NCBI GenBank assembly: GCA_016650445.1
Contig: JAENVS010000005.1
Location: 1-64,000, forward strand
Reading direction: 5' to 3'
DNA: 64,000 nt
DNA from: Frankiaceae bacterium
GTDB lineage: Bacteria; Actinomycetota; Actinomycetes; Mycobacteriales; SCTD01
Position 1 is the first letter of the stretch; each line of letters starts with the position of its first letter. Below the pieces are notes generated by a model, which was not told where the DNA came from, searched no databases, and saw nothing but the letters and a program-made list of their open reading frames with translations. Positions 25,358 to 34,155 of the stretch are shown piece after piece. The position numbers and the translations under genes are program-made.

Positions 25358-26938
25358 CTAGATGGCGGGCTTGGCGTCGCTGGAGTAGGCGGCCGCGGTG
25401 TACCTCGCGACCGCTGACCACATGAGCCAGCCCTGGATGCCGTTGGCCCGCGTGCCGGCGATCTGCTCGCGCACCTTGGCGGCGTCGTACCGGCCCTTGT
25501 AGTTCTCGTCCTGCAGCCACGGGACGACGACGCAGTTGGTGCCCTTGACGACCTTCAGCCAGTCCACGAGTGACCGCTGCACGATCTGCTTCGCACCGAT
25601 GTAGGTGTCGGGGACGCCGTACTCCCCCGGGTTCCAGTGCGACGGGTACTCCATCGGGATGACGACGTCGAGGTGCTTGGCCATCTTCGCGATGTCCTGC
25701 GACGTCGACTTCGACCGCGTCGCCGCCTGCGCGAACGCCGCGGCACCGAGCGACCCGCCCAGCGGGCGGACCAGCGCGTGCGCCTCCTCGAGGAACGACG
25801 CGATCGAGTCGCGGGGGTCGCCCTTCAGGCCCGGGAAGCGCATCGACTCGATCTTGCCGTCGGGCCGGCGGACGTAGTCGTAGACGACGTCGTCGAAGCC
25901 ACCCTTGATGGCCTCCACCGCGATATCGAGGTTGTACTTGCGGACGTCGGGGTTGGCGAAGTTGGTGAAGCCCGCCTTGTTGTAGCCGTAGAGGTACTTC
26001 GTGCCGTTGGGGTTCTGGATGAACCACGCGTTCTTGTGGTGTGCCTGCGCGTACGACGCGAGCTTGGTGTCGTTGAACGCGACGATCCGGCCGATGACGC
26101 GGACACCCATCCCGTGCAGCTGCGCGGTGACCTTCTCGAGGTCGTAGTACGGGAACGTCGCCTTCGCCGCCTTGGCCAGCGGGATCTGCGACGAGTAGTT
26201 GATGACCCCGTCCTCGTCCTTGATGTCGAGCTCGACCGCGTTGATCTTCTTCGCCTTGATGAGGGCGAGCACGGGGTTGCGCAGCGGGCTGTAGGCCCAG
26301 GCCGCACCGGTGACGTGCACGGCACGGATGTGCGTAGGGTACGCCGTGGGGACCGTGACGACCTTCTCCGCAGTGTTGCCCGCGGCGTCGGTCGCGACGA
26401 TCTTCGCGTCGACCGGCGGCACCGCGTAGTGCACGGTGAACGTCGTCCCGGTGAGCGTCACCTCGCCACCGTCAGCCGTCACCGTGGCGCCCTTGTCGAC
26501 CGTGCCGGTGACGTCGACGGCGTCCTTGATCTTCACCGGCTTGGTCGGCGCCGTGACGGTGAGCGCCGGCGGCGTGCTGTCGACGGTGAAGCGCCGGGTG
26601 ACCGTCGCCGAACCGAGCAGGCTCTTGTGCGCCGACACCTTCAGGACGTGCTTGCCGTCGGCGACCCCGGCGAGGCTCACGACCTGGGTCTCGCCCTGGC
26701 GCGTGACCGTCGCCCTCTTGCCGTCGATGGTCGCCTTGACCGACGTCGCGTCGACGTCCTTCATCGTCAGCGACACGGCCGCGGTCTCGAGAGCGTCCGC
26801 CCCGAGCAGCGCGTTGTCCGCAACACCGCTGAGCCCGAGGCTGCCGCCGTTCTTGGCCACCGCTGTCGGCACGGCGACGGCAACGAGGACGACGACCGCG
26901 AGCGGGACGAGTACGGCGGGACGACGCAGGCGGGACAC
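25358..26938 (-). CDS. Putative secreted glycoside hydrolase (DUF4015/GH13-like domain) with Ig-like N-terminal modules
   Basis: The 526-residue reading starts at GTG 26938 (AAAGG nine bases upstream) and opens with a signal anchor (RRPAVLVPLAVVVLVAVAVPTAVA). Two bacterial Ig-like modules follow (about 40-210), with TVDSTPPALTVTAPT and ATDAAGNTAEKVV. The C-terminal 320 residues match DUF4015: AVELDIKDEDGVINYSS, VIGRIVAFND, FANPDVRKYNLDIA, FDDVVYDYVRRPDG, and VIPMEYPSHW. In this family a TIM-barrel glycosidase is predicted; the Asp/Glu in FDDVVYDY and MEYPSHW are candidates for catalysis. No CTERM signal is present (it ends DAKPAI). It faces the polysaccharide deacetylase gene divergently. Confidence 0.85.
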   Translation of the reverse strand: MSRLRRPAVLVPLAVVVLVAVAVPTAVAKNGGSLGLSGVADNALLGADALETAAVSLTMKDVDATSVKATIDGKRATVTRQGETQVVSLAGVADGKHVLKVSAHKSLLGSATVTRRFTVDSTPPALTVTAPTKPVKIKDAVDVTGTVDKGATVTADGGEVTLTGTTFTVHYAVPPVDAKIVATDAAGNTAEKVVTVPTAYPTHIRAVHVTGAAWAYSPLRNPVLALIKAKKINAVELDIKDEDGVINYSSQIPLAKAAKATFPYYDLEKVTAQLHGMGVRVIGRIVAFNDTKLASYAQAHHKNAWFIQNPNGTKYLYGYNKAGFTNFANPDVRKYNLDIAVEAIKGGFDDVVYDYVRRPDGKIESMRFPGLKGDPRDSIASFLEEAHALVRPLGGSLGAAAFAQAATRSKSTSQDIAKMAKHLDVVIPMEYPSHWNPGEYGVPDTYIGAKQIVQRSLVDWLKVVKGTNCVVVPWLQDENYKGRYDAAKVREQIAGTRANGIQGWLMWSAVARYTAAAYSSDAKPAI

Positions 26939-27018
26939 GGGTGAGGGCCTTTCGGATCGGTCCGGGGGTCGGTGAGCGAGACTCGGTGACCCATGGGGTC
27001 CACGAGTCAGGAGTGAAC

Positions 27019-28041
27019 GTGCGCGCACGGTACCGACGGACGACGGCGCTGGCTGCCGTTCTCCTTTCCACGGCTCTCGGCGCGGCGGCCTGCGCCGGCG
27101 GGAGCAGTGGCCGGGCGGCGTCACCGCGGCCGTCGGCGGCGTCGGCTGAACCCTCCCCGAGCGCATCGCCCAGCAACGACCCCGCTGCCGTCAAGGCAAA
27201 CGAGCTCGGGGTCGTGCCGGTGCTCATGTACCACCAGTTCGTCGCGCAGCCCAAGGGCGTGTACGACCAGACCCCCGCGCAGCTGAAGGCCGAGCTCACC
27301 CGCCTGTACCGCCAGGGTTATCGGACCATCACGGCCGCGGCTTTCGTGTCCGGCACGATCGACGTCCCGGCCGGCAAGAGCCCGATGGTGCTGACCTTCG
27401 ACGACGCGACGGTCAGCCAGTACGGCGAGCTGCCGGACGGGTCGGTCGACCCGACATCAGGGCTGGGCATCCTGCTCGCGGTCGGGAAAGCGAACGGCGA
27501 GGAGCATCCCGTCGCGACGTTCTACGTCAACGAGGAGCCGTTCGCCGGCCGCGACTCGTACCTGAAGAAGCTGCACGACCTCGGCATGGAGATCGGCGAC
27601 CACACGCTCACCCACGCCAACCTCAAGCGGCTGAACGACACCCAGGTCCAGGCCGAGATCGCCAAGGACCTCACCTTCATCCGTCGGTCCGTGCCGGGCA
27701 TCGACGTGACGACGTTCGCCCTCCCGCTGGGCATCCACCCGGTCAACAAGGGGCTGGCAGCCAAGGGCAGGTTCGGTACGACGTCGTACAGCTTCGCCGG
27801 GGTCATGCTCGTCGGCGCCGGCCCGGCGCCGTCGCCGTACAGCCTGCGGTTCAAGCCCCTCGCCGTACCGCGCCTGCTGTCGGGGCACGACAAGAGCGAG
27901 TACTTCGCCGCGACATACTGGCTCAACCGGATCGGGACGACGCGCTACATCAGCGACGGAGACCCCGACCGCATCTCCTTCCCGAAGGCGGCTGCCGACA
28001 AGCTGTCGCCCCGCTTCGCGAGCCAGGCTCGCCCGTACTAG
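27019..28041 (+). CDS. Polysaccharide deacetylase (CE4/NodB) lipoprotein
   Basis: The 340-residue protein starts at GTG 27019 with GGAG five bases upstream. The signal ends in GAAAC25, a lipobox-like sequence, so a membrane-anchored lipoprotein is likely. A Ser/Pro/Ala-rich linker precedes the NodB domain. The domain has LMYHQF, the metal/catalytic TFDDATVSQY, and GDHTLTHANL with the two His ligands. It should remove N- or O-acetyl groups from a cell-envelope glycan. The Gly of the usual TFDDG is Ala here. It is divergent from the DUF4015 gene, and an aldo/keto reductase gene follows 12 bp downstream. Confidence 0.87.
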   Translation: MRARYRRTTALAAVLLSTALGAAACAGGSSGRAASPRPSAASAEPSPSASPSNDPAAVKANELGVVPVLMYHQFVAQPKGVYDQTPAQLKAELTRLYRQGYRTITAAAFVSGTIDVPAGKSPMVLTFDDATVSQYGELPDGSVDPTSGLGILLAVGKANGEEHPVATFYVNEEPFAGRDSYLKKLHDLGMEIGDHTLTHANLKRLNDTQVQAEIAKDLTFIRRSVPGIDVTTFALPLGIHPVNKGLAAKGRFGTTSYSFAGVMLVGAGPAPSPYSLRFKPLAVPRLLSGHDKSEYFAATYWLNRIGTTRYISDGDPDRISFPKAAADKLSPRFASQARPY

Positions 28042-28053
28042 GGACCGTCACGC

Positions 28054-29052
28054 ATGGAGTTCCGTCACCTGGGCCGCAGCGGCCTGATGGTCAGCGAGAT
28101 CTCGTACGGCAACTGGCTGACGCACGGCTCCCAGGTCGAGGCCGACCAGGCCACGGCGTGCGTGCGCGAGGCGCTCGAGGTCGGGATCACGACCTTCGAC
28201 ACCGCCGACGTCTACGCGCAGACGAAGGCGGAGAGCGTCCTCGGCGAGGCCCTCAAGGGGGTACGGCGGGAGTCGTACGAGCTGTTCACCAAGGTCTACT
28301 GGCCGACGGGTCCCGGCATGAACGACCGCGGGCTGTCGCGCAAGCACATCCTCGAGAGCTGCAACGCTTCGTTGACACGCCTGCAGACCGACCACATCGA
28401 CCTGTACCAGGCGCACCGGTTCGACGTCGAGACACCACTCGAGGAGACCCTGCGCGCGTTCGACGACCTCGTGCGCGCCGGCAAGGTGGGCTACATCGGC
28501 GTCTCGGAGTGGACGGCGACGCAGATCTCGCAGGCGTTGGAGATCGCCGACACGATGGGCTTCGACCGGATCGTGTCGAGCCAGCCGCAGTACTCCATGC
28601 TCTGGCGCGTCATCGAGGCGGAGGTCGTGCCGCTGTGCGAGAAGGAGGGCATCGGCCAGATCGTCTGGAGCCCGATCGCGCAGGGCGTGCTGACCGGCAA
28701 GTACCTGCCGGGTCAGGCGCCGCCGGAGGGCTCGCGCGCGACCGACCCCACCGGGTCGAACTTCATCCAGGGGTTCCTGCGCGACGACGTCCTGGCGAAG
28801 GTGCAGCAGCTCAAGCCGCTGGCCGACGAGGCCGGGCTGACCATGGCGCAGCTCGCGATCGCGTGGGTGCTGACCAACCCCAACGTCTCCTCCGCCATCG
28901 TCGGCGCCACGCGACCGGAGCAGGTCCGTGACAACGCAGCCGCCGCCGGCAAGAAGCTCGACGCCGACCTGCTGAGGAAGATCGACGACGTGCTGACCGG
29001 CGTCGTCATCGACGATCCCGCGCGGACGGTGAGCCCCGCCGCCCGTCCCTAG
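28054..29052 (+). CDS. Aldo/keto reductase (Kv-beta-like)
   Basis: The 332-residue cytoplasmic enzyme would reduce aldehydes or ketones with NADPH. The AKR tetrad is visible: Asp and Tyr in TTFDTADVYAQTKAESVLGEAL, Lys in ELFTKVYWPTG, and His in LYQAHRFD. C-terminal SSAIVGATRPEQV is the cofactor-phosphate region. The overall shape (YLGRSGLxVS start, WSPIAQGVLTGKY) is that of the voltage-gated K-channel beta-subunit-related AKRs found widely in bacteria. The physiological substrate is unknown. It lies 12 bp behind the deacetylase gene and may share its transcript. Confidence 0.9.
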   Translation: MEFRHLGRSGLMVSEISYGNWLTHGSQVEADQATACVREALEVGITTFDTADVYAQTKAESVLGEALKGVRRESYELFTKVYWPTGPGMNDRGLSRKHILESCNASLTRLQTDHIDLYQAHRFDVETPLEETLRAFDDLVRAGKVGYIGVSEWTATQISQALEIADTMGFDRIVSSQPQYSMLWRVIEAEVVPLCEKEGIGQIVWSPIAQGVLTGKYLPGQAPPEGSRATDPTGSNFIQGFLRDDVLAKVQQLKPLADEAGLTMAQLAIAWVLTNPNVSSAIVGATRPEQVRDNAAAAGKKLDADLLRKIDDVLTGVVIDDPARTVSPAARP

Positions 29053-29135
29053 TGCCGGTGATAGTGCGGACGGGTGATGGTGCGCCGGCGGCGGTGGGAG
29101 GAACGTCCGTCTTCCCGAGCGAACCCGGAGGCACC

Positions 29136-29549
29136 ATGACCATCCCGACACAGGCGCCAGAACTGACGATCACGACGTCGCCCACGGAGTCCGACGCCCA
29201 GCTCATGGTGCAGCTCGCCCAGCTGAGCACCGGCATGAACGTCGACCGCGGCCAGGCGCTGCTCTACAAGCACCACCAGGACGGCGGCCTGACCTACGAG
29301 CAGTTCGAGTCGACCTACCCCATCGGGTCGGAGGACTCGATCGCGATCATCAACGTGATGAAGTGGCACGAGACGGTGGGCACGCTCGTGAAACAGGGTC
29401 TGCTCGATCGCGGGCTCATCCTCGACTGGCTCTGGGTGTCCGGCGCGTGGGACATGTGCAAGGCGCTCGCCCTGCACCATCGGGCGGAGACGCAGTCCGA
29501 CTCGATGTGGGAGAACTTCGAGGCGCTCGCGGCCTCGCAGAACTGCTAG
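29136..29549 (+). CDS. Conserved hypothetical protein, DUF4760-like
   Basis: The 137-residue protein starts at ATG 29136, with GGAGG six bases upstream. An in-frame extension to 29052 overlaps the previous stop and lacks a ribosome site. It has no signal peptide. The helical sequence (SDAQLMVQLAQLSTGMNVDRGQ, then INVMKWHETVGTLVKQGLLDRGLILDWLWVSGAW) looks like DUF4760-type proteins, whose function is not known. This similarity is by eye. A hairpin that could serve as terminator for both convergent genes follows. Confidence 0.6.
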   Translation: MTIPTQAPELTITTSPTESDAQLMVQLAQLSTGMNVDRGQALLYKHHQDGGLTYEQFESTYPIGSEDSIAIINVMKWHETVGTLVKQGLLDRGLILDWLWVSGAWDMCKALALHHRAETQSDSMWENFEALAASQNC

Positions 29550-29558
29550 CGCCCGAAT

Positions 29559-29625
29559 GCGTCAGAACGCGCACGCGGCGGGTGCGCGGCGGGTGCGCGG
29601 CGGGTGCGCACCCGTCTTCTGACGC
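29559..29625. terminator. Hairpin between convergent genes with an 11-bp tandem repeat in the loop
   Basis: GCGTCAGAA (29559-29567) and TTCTGACGC (29617-29625) form a perfect 9-bp inverted repeat. The loop contains three tandem copies of CGCGGCGGGTG (29574-29606). Placed between the stops at 29549 (+) and 29638 (-), it could terminate both transcripts. No U-tract is present, as is common in actinobacteria. Confidence 0.6.
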
Positions 29626-29637
29626 GGCCGAGAGGCG

Positions 29638-29847
29638 TCAGGCCGACTCGAGGCTCATCGGTCCGTAGACCTTGCGGTCGCCCTCGAAGAGGGTGACCTG
29701 GGCGATGCCGGCCTCGAGCAGCTCGCGCCAGCTCTCGCCGATGAAGCTCTCGGCGTCGGACTGGCTGGGGAAGACCTCGGGGGCGGCGACGCCCTCGGGC
29801 GCGGTCGTGCTGCCGTCGGGTGCCTCGTAGCGCCACGTCCAGGCCAT
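29638..29847 (-). CDS. Small conserved hypothetical protein (69 aa)
   Basis: It starts at ATG 29847 with GAGGGG seven bases upstream. The sequence MAWTWRYEAPDG...FPSQSDAESFIGESWRELLEAG...VTLFEGDRKVYGPMSL is a compact alpha/beta domain. Short proteins of this type, starting with MxWxWRYE, are common in actinobacteria and have no assigned function. It has no signal peptide and no membrane helix. Confidence 0.75.
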   Translation of the reverse strand: MAWTWRYEAPDGSTTAPEGVAAPEVFPSQSDAESFIGESWRELLEAGIAQVTLFEGDRKVYGPMSLESA

Positions 29848-29921
29848 GCGTCGTCCCCTCGTCGATCCGTCATGCGGCACGCTAGGCGCATGCAGATCGG
29901 GCCGCGGCCAACGGGTGCGCC

Positions 29922-30608
29922 GTGAAGCCGGTCGATCCGCCCGCCCGGCTACCCGCACCGCCGCGCGAGCTCGGCCGGCTGGGTGCCGCGCTGGGCTGGC
30001 TCGCGGGTGCGCAGGGAGCGTGGCCGCCGCATCCCCCGGCTCTACGACGCGCCGTGGACATCGGGGTCGGCGGGCTGCCTGCCGGCGTCGCTGCCGCGGA
30101 CGCCCTCGCGGATGCAGGTGCTGACCTGCTCACCCTCGAGGGACCTGCGGCGTCGACAGCGGCGCTCGTCACGTTGTGCGTGCTGCTCGACCTCGAACCC
30201 GTGGTGGCGATCGGCACGTCCGCCGGCCCGGACTGGTCCGCCCGCGTGGTCGCCGTGCGTGACGCGCTGCCGGCCGCCCGAGCCGCGTTGGGCGACCCGG
30301 AGCGCCTCGTCGACGACCCCGTGCTGGGTCACGCCACCGGCCTGCTCGCGCAGTCGGCCGTCCGTCGTACGCCGGTGGTGCTCGGCACGTCACCGCTCCT
30401 GGCCGCGGCGGCGCTCGCCGCCGACCGGATCGCGCCCGGCGCGCGGGCCTGGTGGCACGCTGGGTCGCAGTCGCCCGCGACGGCAGTGCGCAAGGCCTAC
30501 GCCGAGCTCGAGCTCGACCCGCTCCTCGACCTCGGCCTGACCGCCCCGGGCAGCGCCGCACTCGCCGCCGACCTCCTCGTCAGCGCCATCGCCCTCACTG
30601 CTGACTGA
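29922..30608 (+). CDS. Short CobT-like protein (nicotinate-nucleotide:DMB phosphoribosyltransferase family)
   Basis: The 228-residue protein begins with GTG. The C-terminal part (WWHAGSQSPATAVRKAYAELELDPLLDLGLTAPGSAALAA) matches the end of CobT, and VDIGVGGLPAGVAAADALADAGADLL resembles its second Rossmann-like region. CobT is normally about 350 residues and adds a phosphoribosyl group to dimethylbenzimidazole for the lower ligand of B12; this protein lacks roughly the first third. Gene position agrees with mycobacteria, where cobT lies between the DUF3043 gene and gcvT. The usual C-terminal catalytic Glu of LGEGTGA is replaced (LTAPGSAA), so CobT activity is doubtful. The end overlaps a pseudogene on the other strand. 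Confidence 0.65.
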   Translation: MKPVDPPARLPAPPRELGRLGAALGWLAGAQGAWPPHPPALRRAVDIGVGGLPAGVAAADALADAGADLLTLEGPAASTAALVTLCVLLDLEPVVAIGTSAGPDWSARVVAVRDALPAARAALGDPERLVDDPVLGHATGLLAQSAVRRTPVVLGTSPLLAAAALAADRIAPGARAWWHAGSQSPATAVRKAYAELELDPLLDLGLTAPGSAALAADLLVSAIALTAD

Positions 30609-30840
30609 GCTCCTCGGGGCTGTGGGCGCGCAGGACGCAGAACTCGTTGCCCTCGGGGTCGGCCAGGACGACCCAGGTCACCTCCGGGCCCTGCCCCACC
30701 GACACACGAGTGGCCCCGAGCGCCTCGATTCGGCGTACCTCTTCGTCCTGGTCCTCCGGGCGCAGGTCGATGTGCAGGCGGTTCTTCGCGGTCTTGTCCT
30801 CGGGGACGGGCGTGAACAGCAGGTCGGGCGAGCTCGCGGC
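30595..30840 (-). pseudogene. 3' remnant of a VOC/glyoxalase-like gene
   Basis: The minus-strand frame after TGA 30843-30841 reads SSPDLLFTPVPEDKTAKNR, then LHIDLRPED..., GATRVSVGQG, TWVVLADPEGNEFCVLR, and stops at 30597-30595. This is the C-terminal half of a Glyoxalase_6-type VOC domain. The N-terminal half is missing and there is no usable start before the conserved part. It overlaps the end of the CobT-like gene by 14 bp. Confidence 0.75.
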
Positions 30841-30892
30841 TCAGCGTCGTCTTGCCACTGCCCGCCGGGCCAGAGACGACGACGTACGTGAC
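30824..30892 (-). pseudogene. 5' remnant of a P-loop kinase/ATPase gene
   Basis: Directly after the gcvT stop, the minus strand encodes [20 protein letters not shown] followed by RELAR: a beta-1 strand, a Walker A box (GPAGSGKT) and the start of the next helix. No start codon is visible in frame. The homology then breaks and the VOC remnant begins in another frame at about 30830. A deletion that joined two genes is the simplest reading. Confidence 0.6.
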
Positions 30893-30896
30893 TGTC

Positions 30897-31988
30897 TCAG
30901 CGCACGTGCGACGGGACGAACGGCGGCTTCACGACCCGGACCTGCGTCGTACGACCTCGTACGTCGACAACCAGCTCGTCGCCTTCCGAGACCGACGGGT
31001 CGAGCAAGGCGAGACCGATGCCGACCTTGCGGGTCGGTGAGAACGTCCCGCTCGTCACCTCGCCGATCGCCGCGCCGTCGCGCAGCACCGTCATGTGCGC
31101 GCGCGGGATGCCGCGATCCAGCGCCTCGAGCCCCCACAGCAGCCGGCGCGGGCCGCGCTCCTTCTCGGCGACGAGCGCGTCGCGGCCCCAGAAGCGCTCC
31201 TTCTTCCAGCCGACCGCCCACCCGGCCCGTGCCTGCACGGGCGTGATGTCGAGCGACAGGTCCTGGCCGTGCAGCGGGTAGCCCATCTCGGTGCGCAGCG
31301 TGTCGCGGGCGCCGAGGCCACACGGCGTCACGCCCAGCGCCAGCACGGCGTCCCACAGCTCGCCTGCGTCGTCCCACCGCGGCAGCAGCTCGAAGCCGAG
31401 CTCGCCGGTGTAGCCGGTCCGGCAGACGATGACTGGCTTGTCCTGCCACGACGCGTTGGTGAAGCTCATGTAGTCGTGTGATGTGGGCAGCCCGAGCTGC
31501 TCGACGACCTTCGCCGACTGCGGACCCTGTACGGCGAGCACCGCGAGTGACGTGTGCAGGTCCTCCACCTCGATGCCGGCGGGGGCGTCGGCGGCGAGGC
31601 GGGACACGACCTGCGACGAGTTGGCGGCGTTGGGGATGAGGAAGACCTCGTCCTCGCTGCGGACGTACTGGATCAGGTCGTCGACGACGCCGCCGGTCGC
31701 GTCGTCGCAGCACAGCGTGTACTGCGCCTGCCCCGGGCCGATGCGCCGCAGGTCGTTGGTGAGCCGGTCGTTGACGAAGTCGACCGCTGTGTAGCCAGAG
31801 CTGGCACCGCGCACGACACCCTTGCCGAGGTGACTGACGTCGAAGACACCGACGGCCTCGCGCACGGCCGTGTGCTCCTGCAGCACCCCGGCGTACTGGA
31901 TGGGCATGTCCCAGCCGCCGAAGTCGGCCATCTTGGCGCCAAGCGCAACGTGCCGGTCGTGGAGCGGGCTCTTCTGCAGGTCGGTCAC
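30897..31988 (-). CDS. gcvT: Aminomethyltransferase, T-protein of the glycine cleavage system
   Basis: The 363-residue protein transfers the methylene group from H-protein-bound aminomethyl to tetrahydrofolate. It has [26 protein letters not shown] at the N-terminus, [41 protein letters not shown], and the C-terminal [14 protein letters not shown] 31988 is used because the conserved part starts there; an upstream extension overlaps pepA. A TAGGTT -10 element (31996-32001, minus) is seven bases upstream, suggesting a leaderless mRNA. gcvH and gcvP are not in the window. It is divergent from pepA, as in M. tuberculosis, where these genes are close neighbours. Confidence 0.94.
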   Translation of the reverse strand: MTDLQKSPLHDRHVALGAKMADFGGWDMPIQYAGVLQEHTAVREAVGVFDVSHLGKGVVRGASSGYTAVDFVNDRLTNDLRRIGPGQAQYTLCCDDATGGVVDDLIQYVRSEDEVFLIPNAANSSQVVSRLAADAPAGIEVEDLHTSLAVLAVQGPQSAKVVEQLGLPTSHDYMSFTNASWQDKPVIVCRTGYTGELGFELLPRWDDAGELWDAVLALGVTPCGLGARDTLRTEMGYPLHGQDLSLDITPVQARAGWAVGWKKERFWGRDALVAEKERGPRRLLWGLEALDRGIPRAHMTVLRDGAAIGEVTSGTFSPTRKVGIGLALLDPSVSEGDELVVDVRGRTTQVRVVKPPFVPSHVR

Positions 31989-32025
31989 GGGTTCGAACCT
32001 AACGGCTCCATTAAGGTCGTTTCCC
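31989..32025. promoter_or_regulatory. Compact divergent leaderless promoters for gcvT and pepA
   Basis: Only 37 bp separate the two start codons. TAAGGT at 32012-32017 (+) is eight bases before the pepA GTG. TAGGTT (reverse complement of 31996-32001) is seven bases before the gcvT GTG. Each -35 region must therefore lie over the other promoter or the other coding sequence. Confidence 0.55.
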
Positions 32026-33528
32026 GTGACCTCTCTCTCGCTGACCGGTGGGACACCCACCTCCGTGAAGGCCGACGCACTCGTCGTCGGCGTGGCCATC
32101 GGCGCGAAGGGCCTGGTGCTCGTGCCACCCGCCGACGCGGTCGTCAAGGCGCTCGGCAAGGGCTTCGCCGGCGCGATCACGGGGCTCGGCGCGACCGGGA
32201 AGGCCGAGGAGGTGACGCTCGTGGCGAACCTCGGCGGGACCGGCCCGGGGGTCGTGGTCGTCGTCGGGCTCGGCAAGGAGCTCGCCAAGGGAGCGGTCTA
32301 CGACGGCGAGACGCTCCGGCGCGCGACCGGTGCGGCCCTGCGCGCGCTGCGCGGCAACCGCAAGGTCGCCGTCGCGCTGCCGACCTCCTCCCCTGACGCC
32401 GTCCGCGCGATCGGCGAGGGCGCCGTCCTCGGCGGCTACACGTTCACGGCGTACCGGTCGACCTCGGCCGCCGACCACAAGCCGCCCGTAGAGAACGTCG
32501 TCATCGTCGTCAGCGACCCCAAGGACAAGGCCACGAAGGCCGCGCTGACGCGGGCTGACGTGGTCGCACGCGCGGTCATGCTCACCCGCGATCTCGTCAA
32601 CACGCCGCCGTCCCACCTGCACCCCGCGGAGCTCGCCGAGATCGCGCGCACCGAAGGCAGCAAGGCCGGCCTGTCCGTCGAGGTGCTCGACGAGAAGGCA
32701 CTGCGCAAGGGCGGGTACGGCGGGATCCTCGGGGTCGGGCAAGGCTCGGACGCACCACCGCGACTGGTGCACCTCACCTACAAGGGCGGCCGCGGCGCGA
32801 AGACGAAGGTCGCGCTCGTCGGCAAAGGCATCACCTTCGACTCCGGTGGCCTGTCGCTGAAGCCCGCGACGGCCATGGAGGAGATGAAGATGGACATGGG
32901 CGGCGCGGCCGCCGTCATCGCCACCATGCGGGCGGTCGCCGAGCTCGGCCTGAAGGTCGACGTCGAGGCCTGGATCCCGATGGCCGAGAACATGCCCAGC
33001 GGCGCGGCCATCCGGCCCTCCGACGTGCTGTCGATGCGCAGCGGGCTCCGGGTCGAGGTCACCAACACCGACGCCGAGGGGCGGCTGATCCTGGCCGACG
33101 CCATCGCCCGGGCGGCGGAGGACAAGCCCGACGTCATCCTCGACATCGCGACCCTCACCGGCGCCCAGCTGGTCGCACTCGGGGCGCGCACGACCGGCGT
33201 GATGGCCAACGACGACGACCTGCGGACGTCGGTCGTCGATGCCGCGACCCGAGCCGGCGAGCCGTCGTGGGCGATGCCGCTCCCGCCCGAGCTGCGCAAG
33301 GGGCTCGACTCGGAGATCGCCGACCTGGTCAACAGCGGCCCGCGTGAGGGCGGCATGCTCACCGCCGGGATCTTCCTGAAGGAGTTCGTCCCCGAGGGCA
33401 TCCGGTGGGCGCACCTGGACATCGCCGGCCCGGCGTACAACTCGGCAGACGACTACGGCTACACACCCCACGGCGGCACGGGCGCCGGTGTGCGCACCTT
33501 TGTCCAGTTCCTGGAGGACGCGCAGTAA
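32026..33528 (+). CDS. pepA: Leucyl aminopeptidase (M17)
   Basis: The 500-residue cytosolic enzyme removes N-terminal residues using two metal ions. The catalytic C-terminal domain begins near residue 165 and holds [15 protein letters not shown] (Lys and Asp), [11 protein letters not shown], and the signature [13 protein letters not shown]. The length fits the family (about 500). The start is GTG with a TANNNT element eight bases upstream. A longer in-frame extension overlaps gcvT. In mycobacteria the orthologue (pepB) lies in the same neighbourhood, before lpd/dlaT. Confidence 0.95.
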   Translation: MTSLSLTGGTPTSVKADALVVGVAIGAKGLVLVPPADAVVKALGKGFAGAITGLGATGKAEEVTLVANLGGTGPGVVVVVGLGKELAKGAVYDGETLRRATGAALRALRGNRKVAVALPTSSPDAVRAIGEGAVLGGYTFTAYRSTSAADHKPPVENVVIVVSDPKDKATKAALTRADVVARAVMLTRDLVNTPPSHLHPAELAEIARTEGSKAGLSVEVLDEKALRKGGYGGILGVGQGSDAPPRLVHLTYKGGRGAKTKVALVGKGITFDSGGLSLKPATAMEEMKMDMGGAAAVIATMRAVAELGLKVDVEAWIPMAENMPSGAAIRPSDVLSMRSGLRVEVTNTDAEGRLILADAIARAAEDKPDVILDIATLTGAQLVALGARTTGVMANDDDLRTSVVDAATRAGEPSWAMPLPPELRKGLDSEIADLVNSGPREGGMLTAGIFLKEFVPEGIRWAHLDIAGPAYNSADDYGYTPHGGTGAGVRTFVQFLEDAQ

Positions 33529-33608
33529 TCCGGTCGGGCGAGGACTGTAACGACGGCTCGCGGATGCCGATGAACAGCGAGACGACCCCGTCCCGTGGAG
33601 GTTCCACC

Positions 33609-34115
33609 ATGCTCGACAAGCTCCTGTCCGTCACCGTGCAGAACGCCAAGCTCGCCCTCGCGGCGGTCGCCGGCGCCGCCCTCGTCGCTGGCGGATCTGC
33701 GGTGGCGATCACGCAGGTGTCGGACTCCGGGCCGGTCAAGGGCGGCGAGAACCTGTCGGTGACCGGGGCCGAGAACCGCAGCGACACCGCCACGGCGACG
33801 ATCACGCCGAAGTCGCCCAAGCCGTCGAAGTCGCCGAAGGCCGAGGCCGACGCCGACAGCGAGGGCGGGCAGGGCGTCCATGGCGCCTGCGTCTCCGCCG
33901 TCGCCCACGACAAGAGCCTCGAGGGCCGGGAGCACGGCAAGGCCGTCTCCGCGGCCGCGCACAGCTGCCCCAAGGGCGGGGACGAAGCCGACGCGACTGA
34001 GGCAGCCGAGGCCGACGAGGACGCGGACGAGGACGCCGACGAGGCTGAGGCTCCCAGGGCTCCGAAGCCCGAGAAGTCGAAGGGCAACCGCGGGAAGTCC
34101 GACCAGGACGACTGA
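33609..34115 (+). CDS. Membrane-anchored acidic protein of unknown function
   Basis: The 168-residue protein begins at ATG with GGAGG seven bases upstream. A hydrophobic segment at residues 10-32 (NAKLALAAVAGAALVAGGSAVA) is a signal peptide or anchor. The middle is Lys/Pro/Ser-rich (PKSPKPSKSPK). A short region with two Cys (HGACVSAVAHDKSLEG, AAAHSCPKG) resembles small actinobacterial secreted proteins that share an HGxxVSxxA-type repeat. The C-terminus is strongly acidic (DEDADEDADEAEA), then basic. No function can be assigned; disulphide formation between the two Cys is possible outside the cell. Confidence 0.65.
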   Translation: MLDKLLSVTVQNAKLALAAVAGAALVAGGSAVAITQVSDSGPVKGGENLSVTGAENRSDTATATITPKSPKPSKSPKAEADADSEGGQGVHGACVSAVAHDKSLEGREHGKAVSAAAHSCPKGGDEADATEAAEADEDADEDADEAEAPRAPKPEKSKGNRGKSDQDD

Positions 34116-34155
34116 GGGCTGATCAGACCCAGCGGCTCCTGACCCAGCCGCTGCC

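Noticed and set aside
25358-26938. DUF4015 protein as a seventh exosortase substrate
   Set aside because: It is secreted, but its C-terminus (DAKPAI) lacks VPE, helix and Arg cluster.
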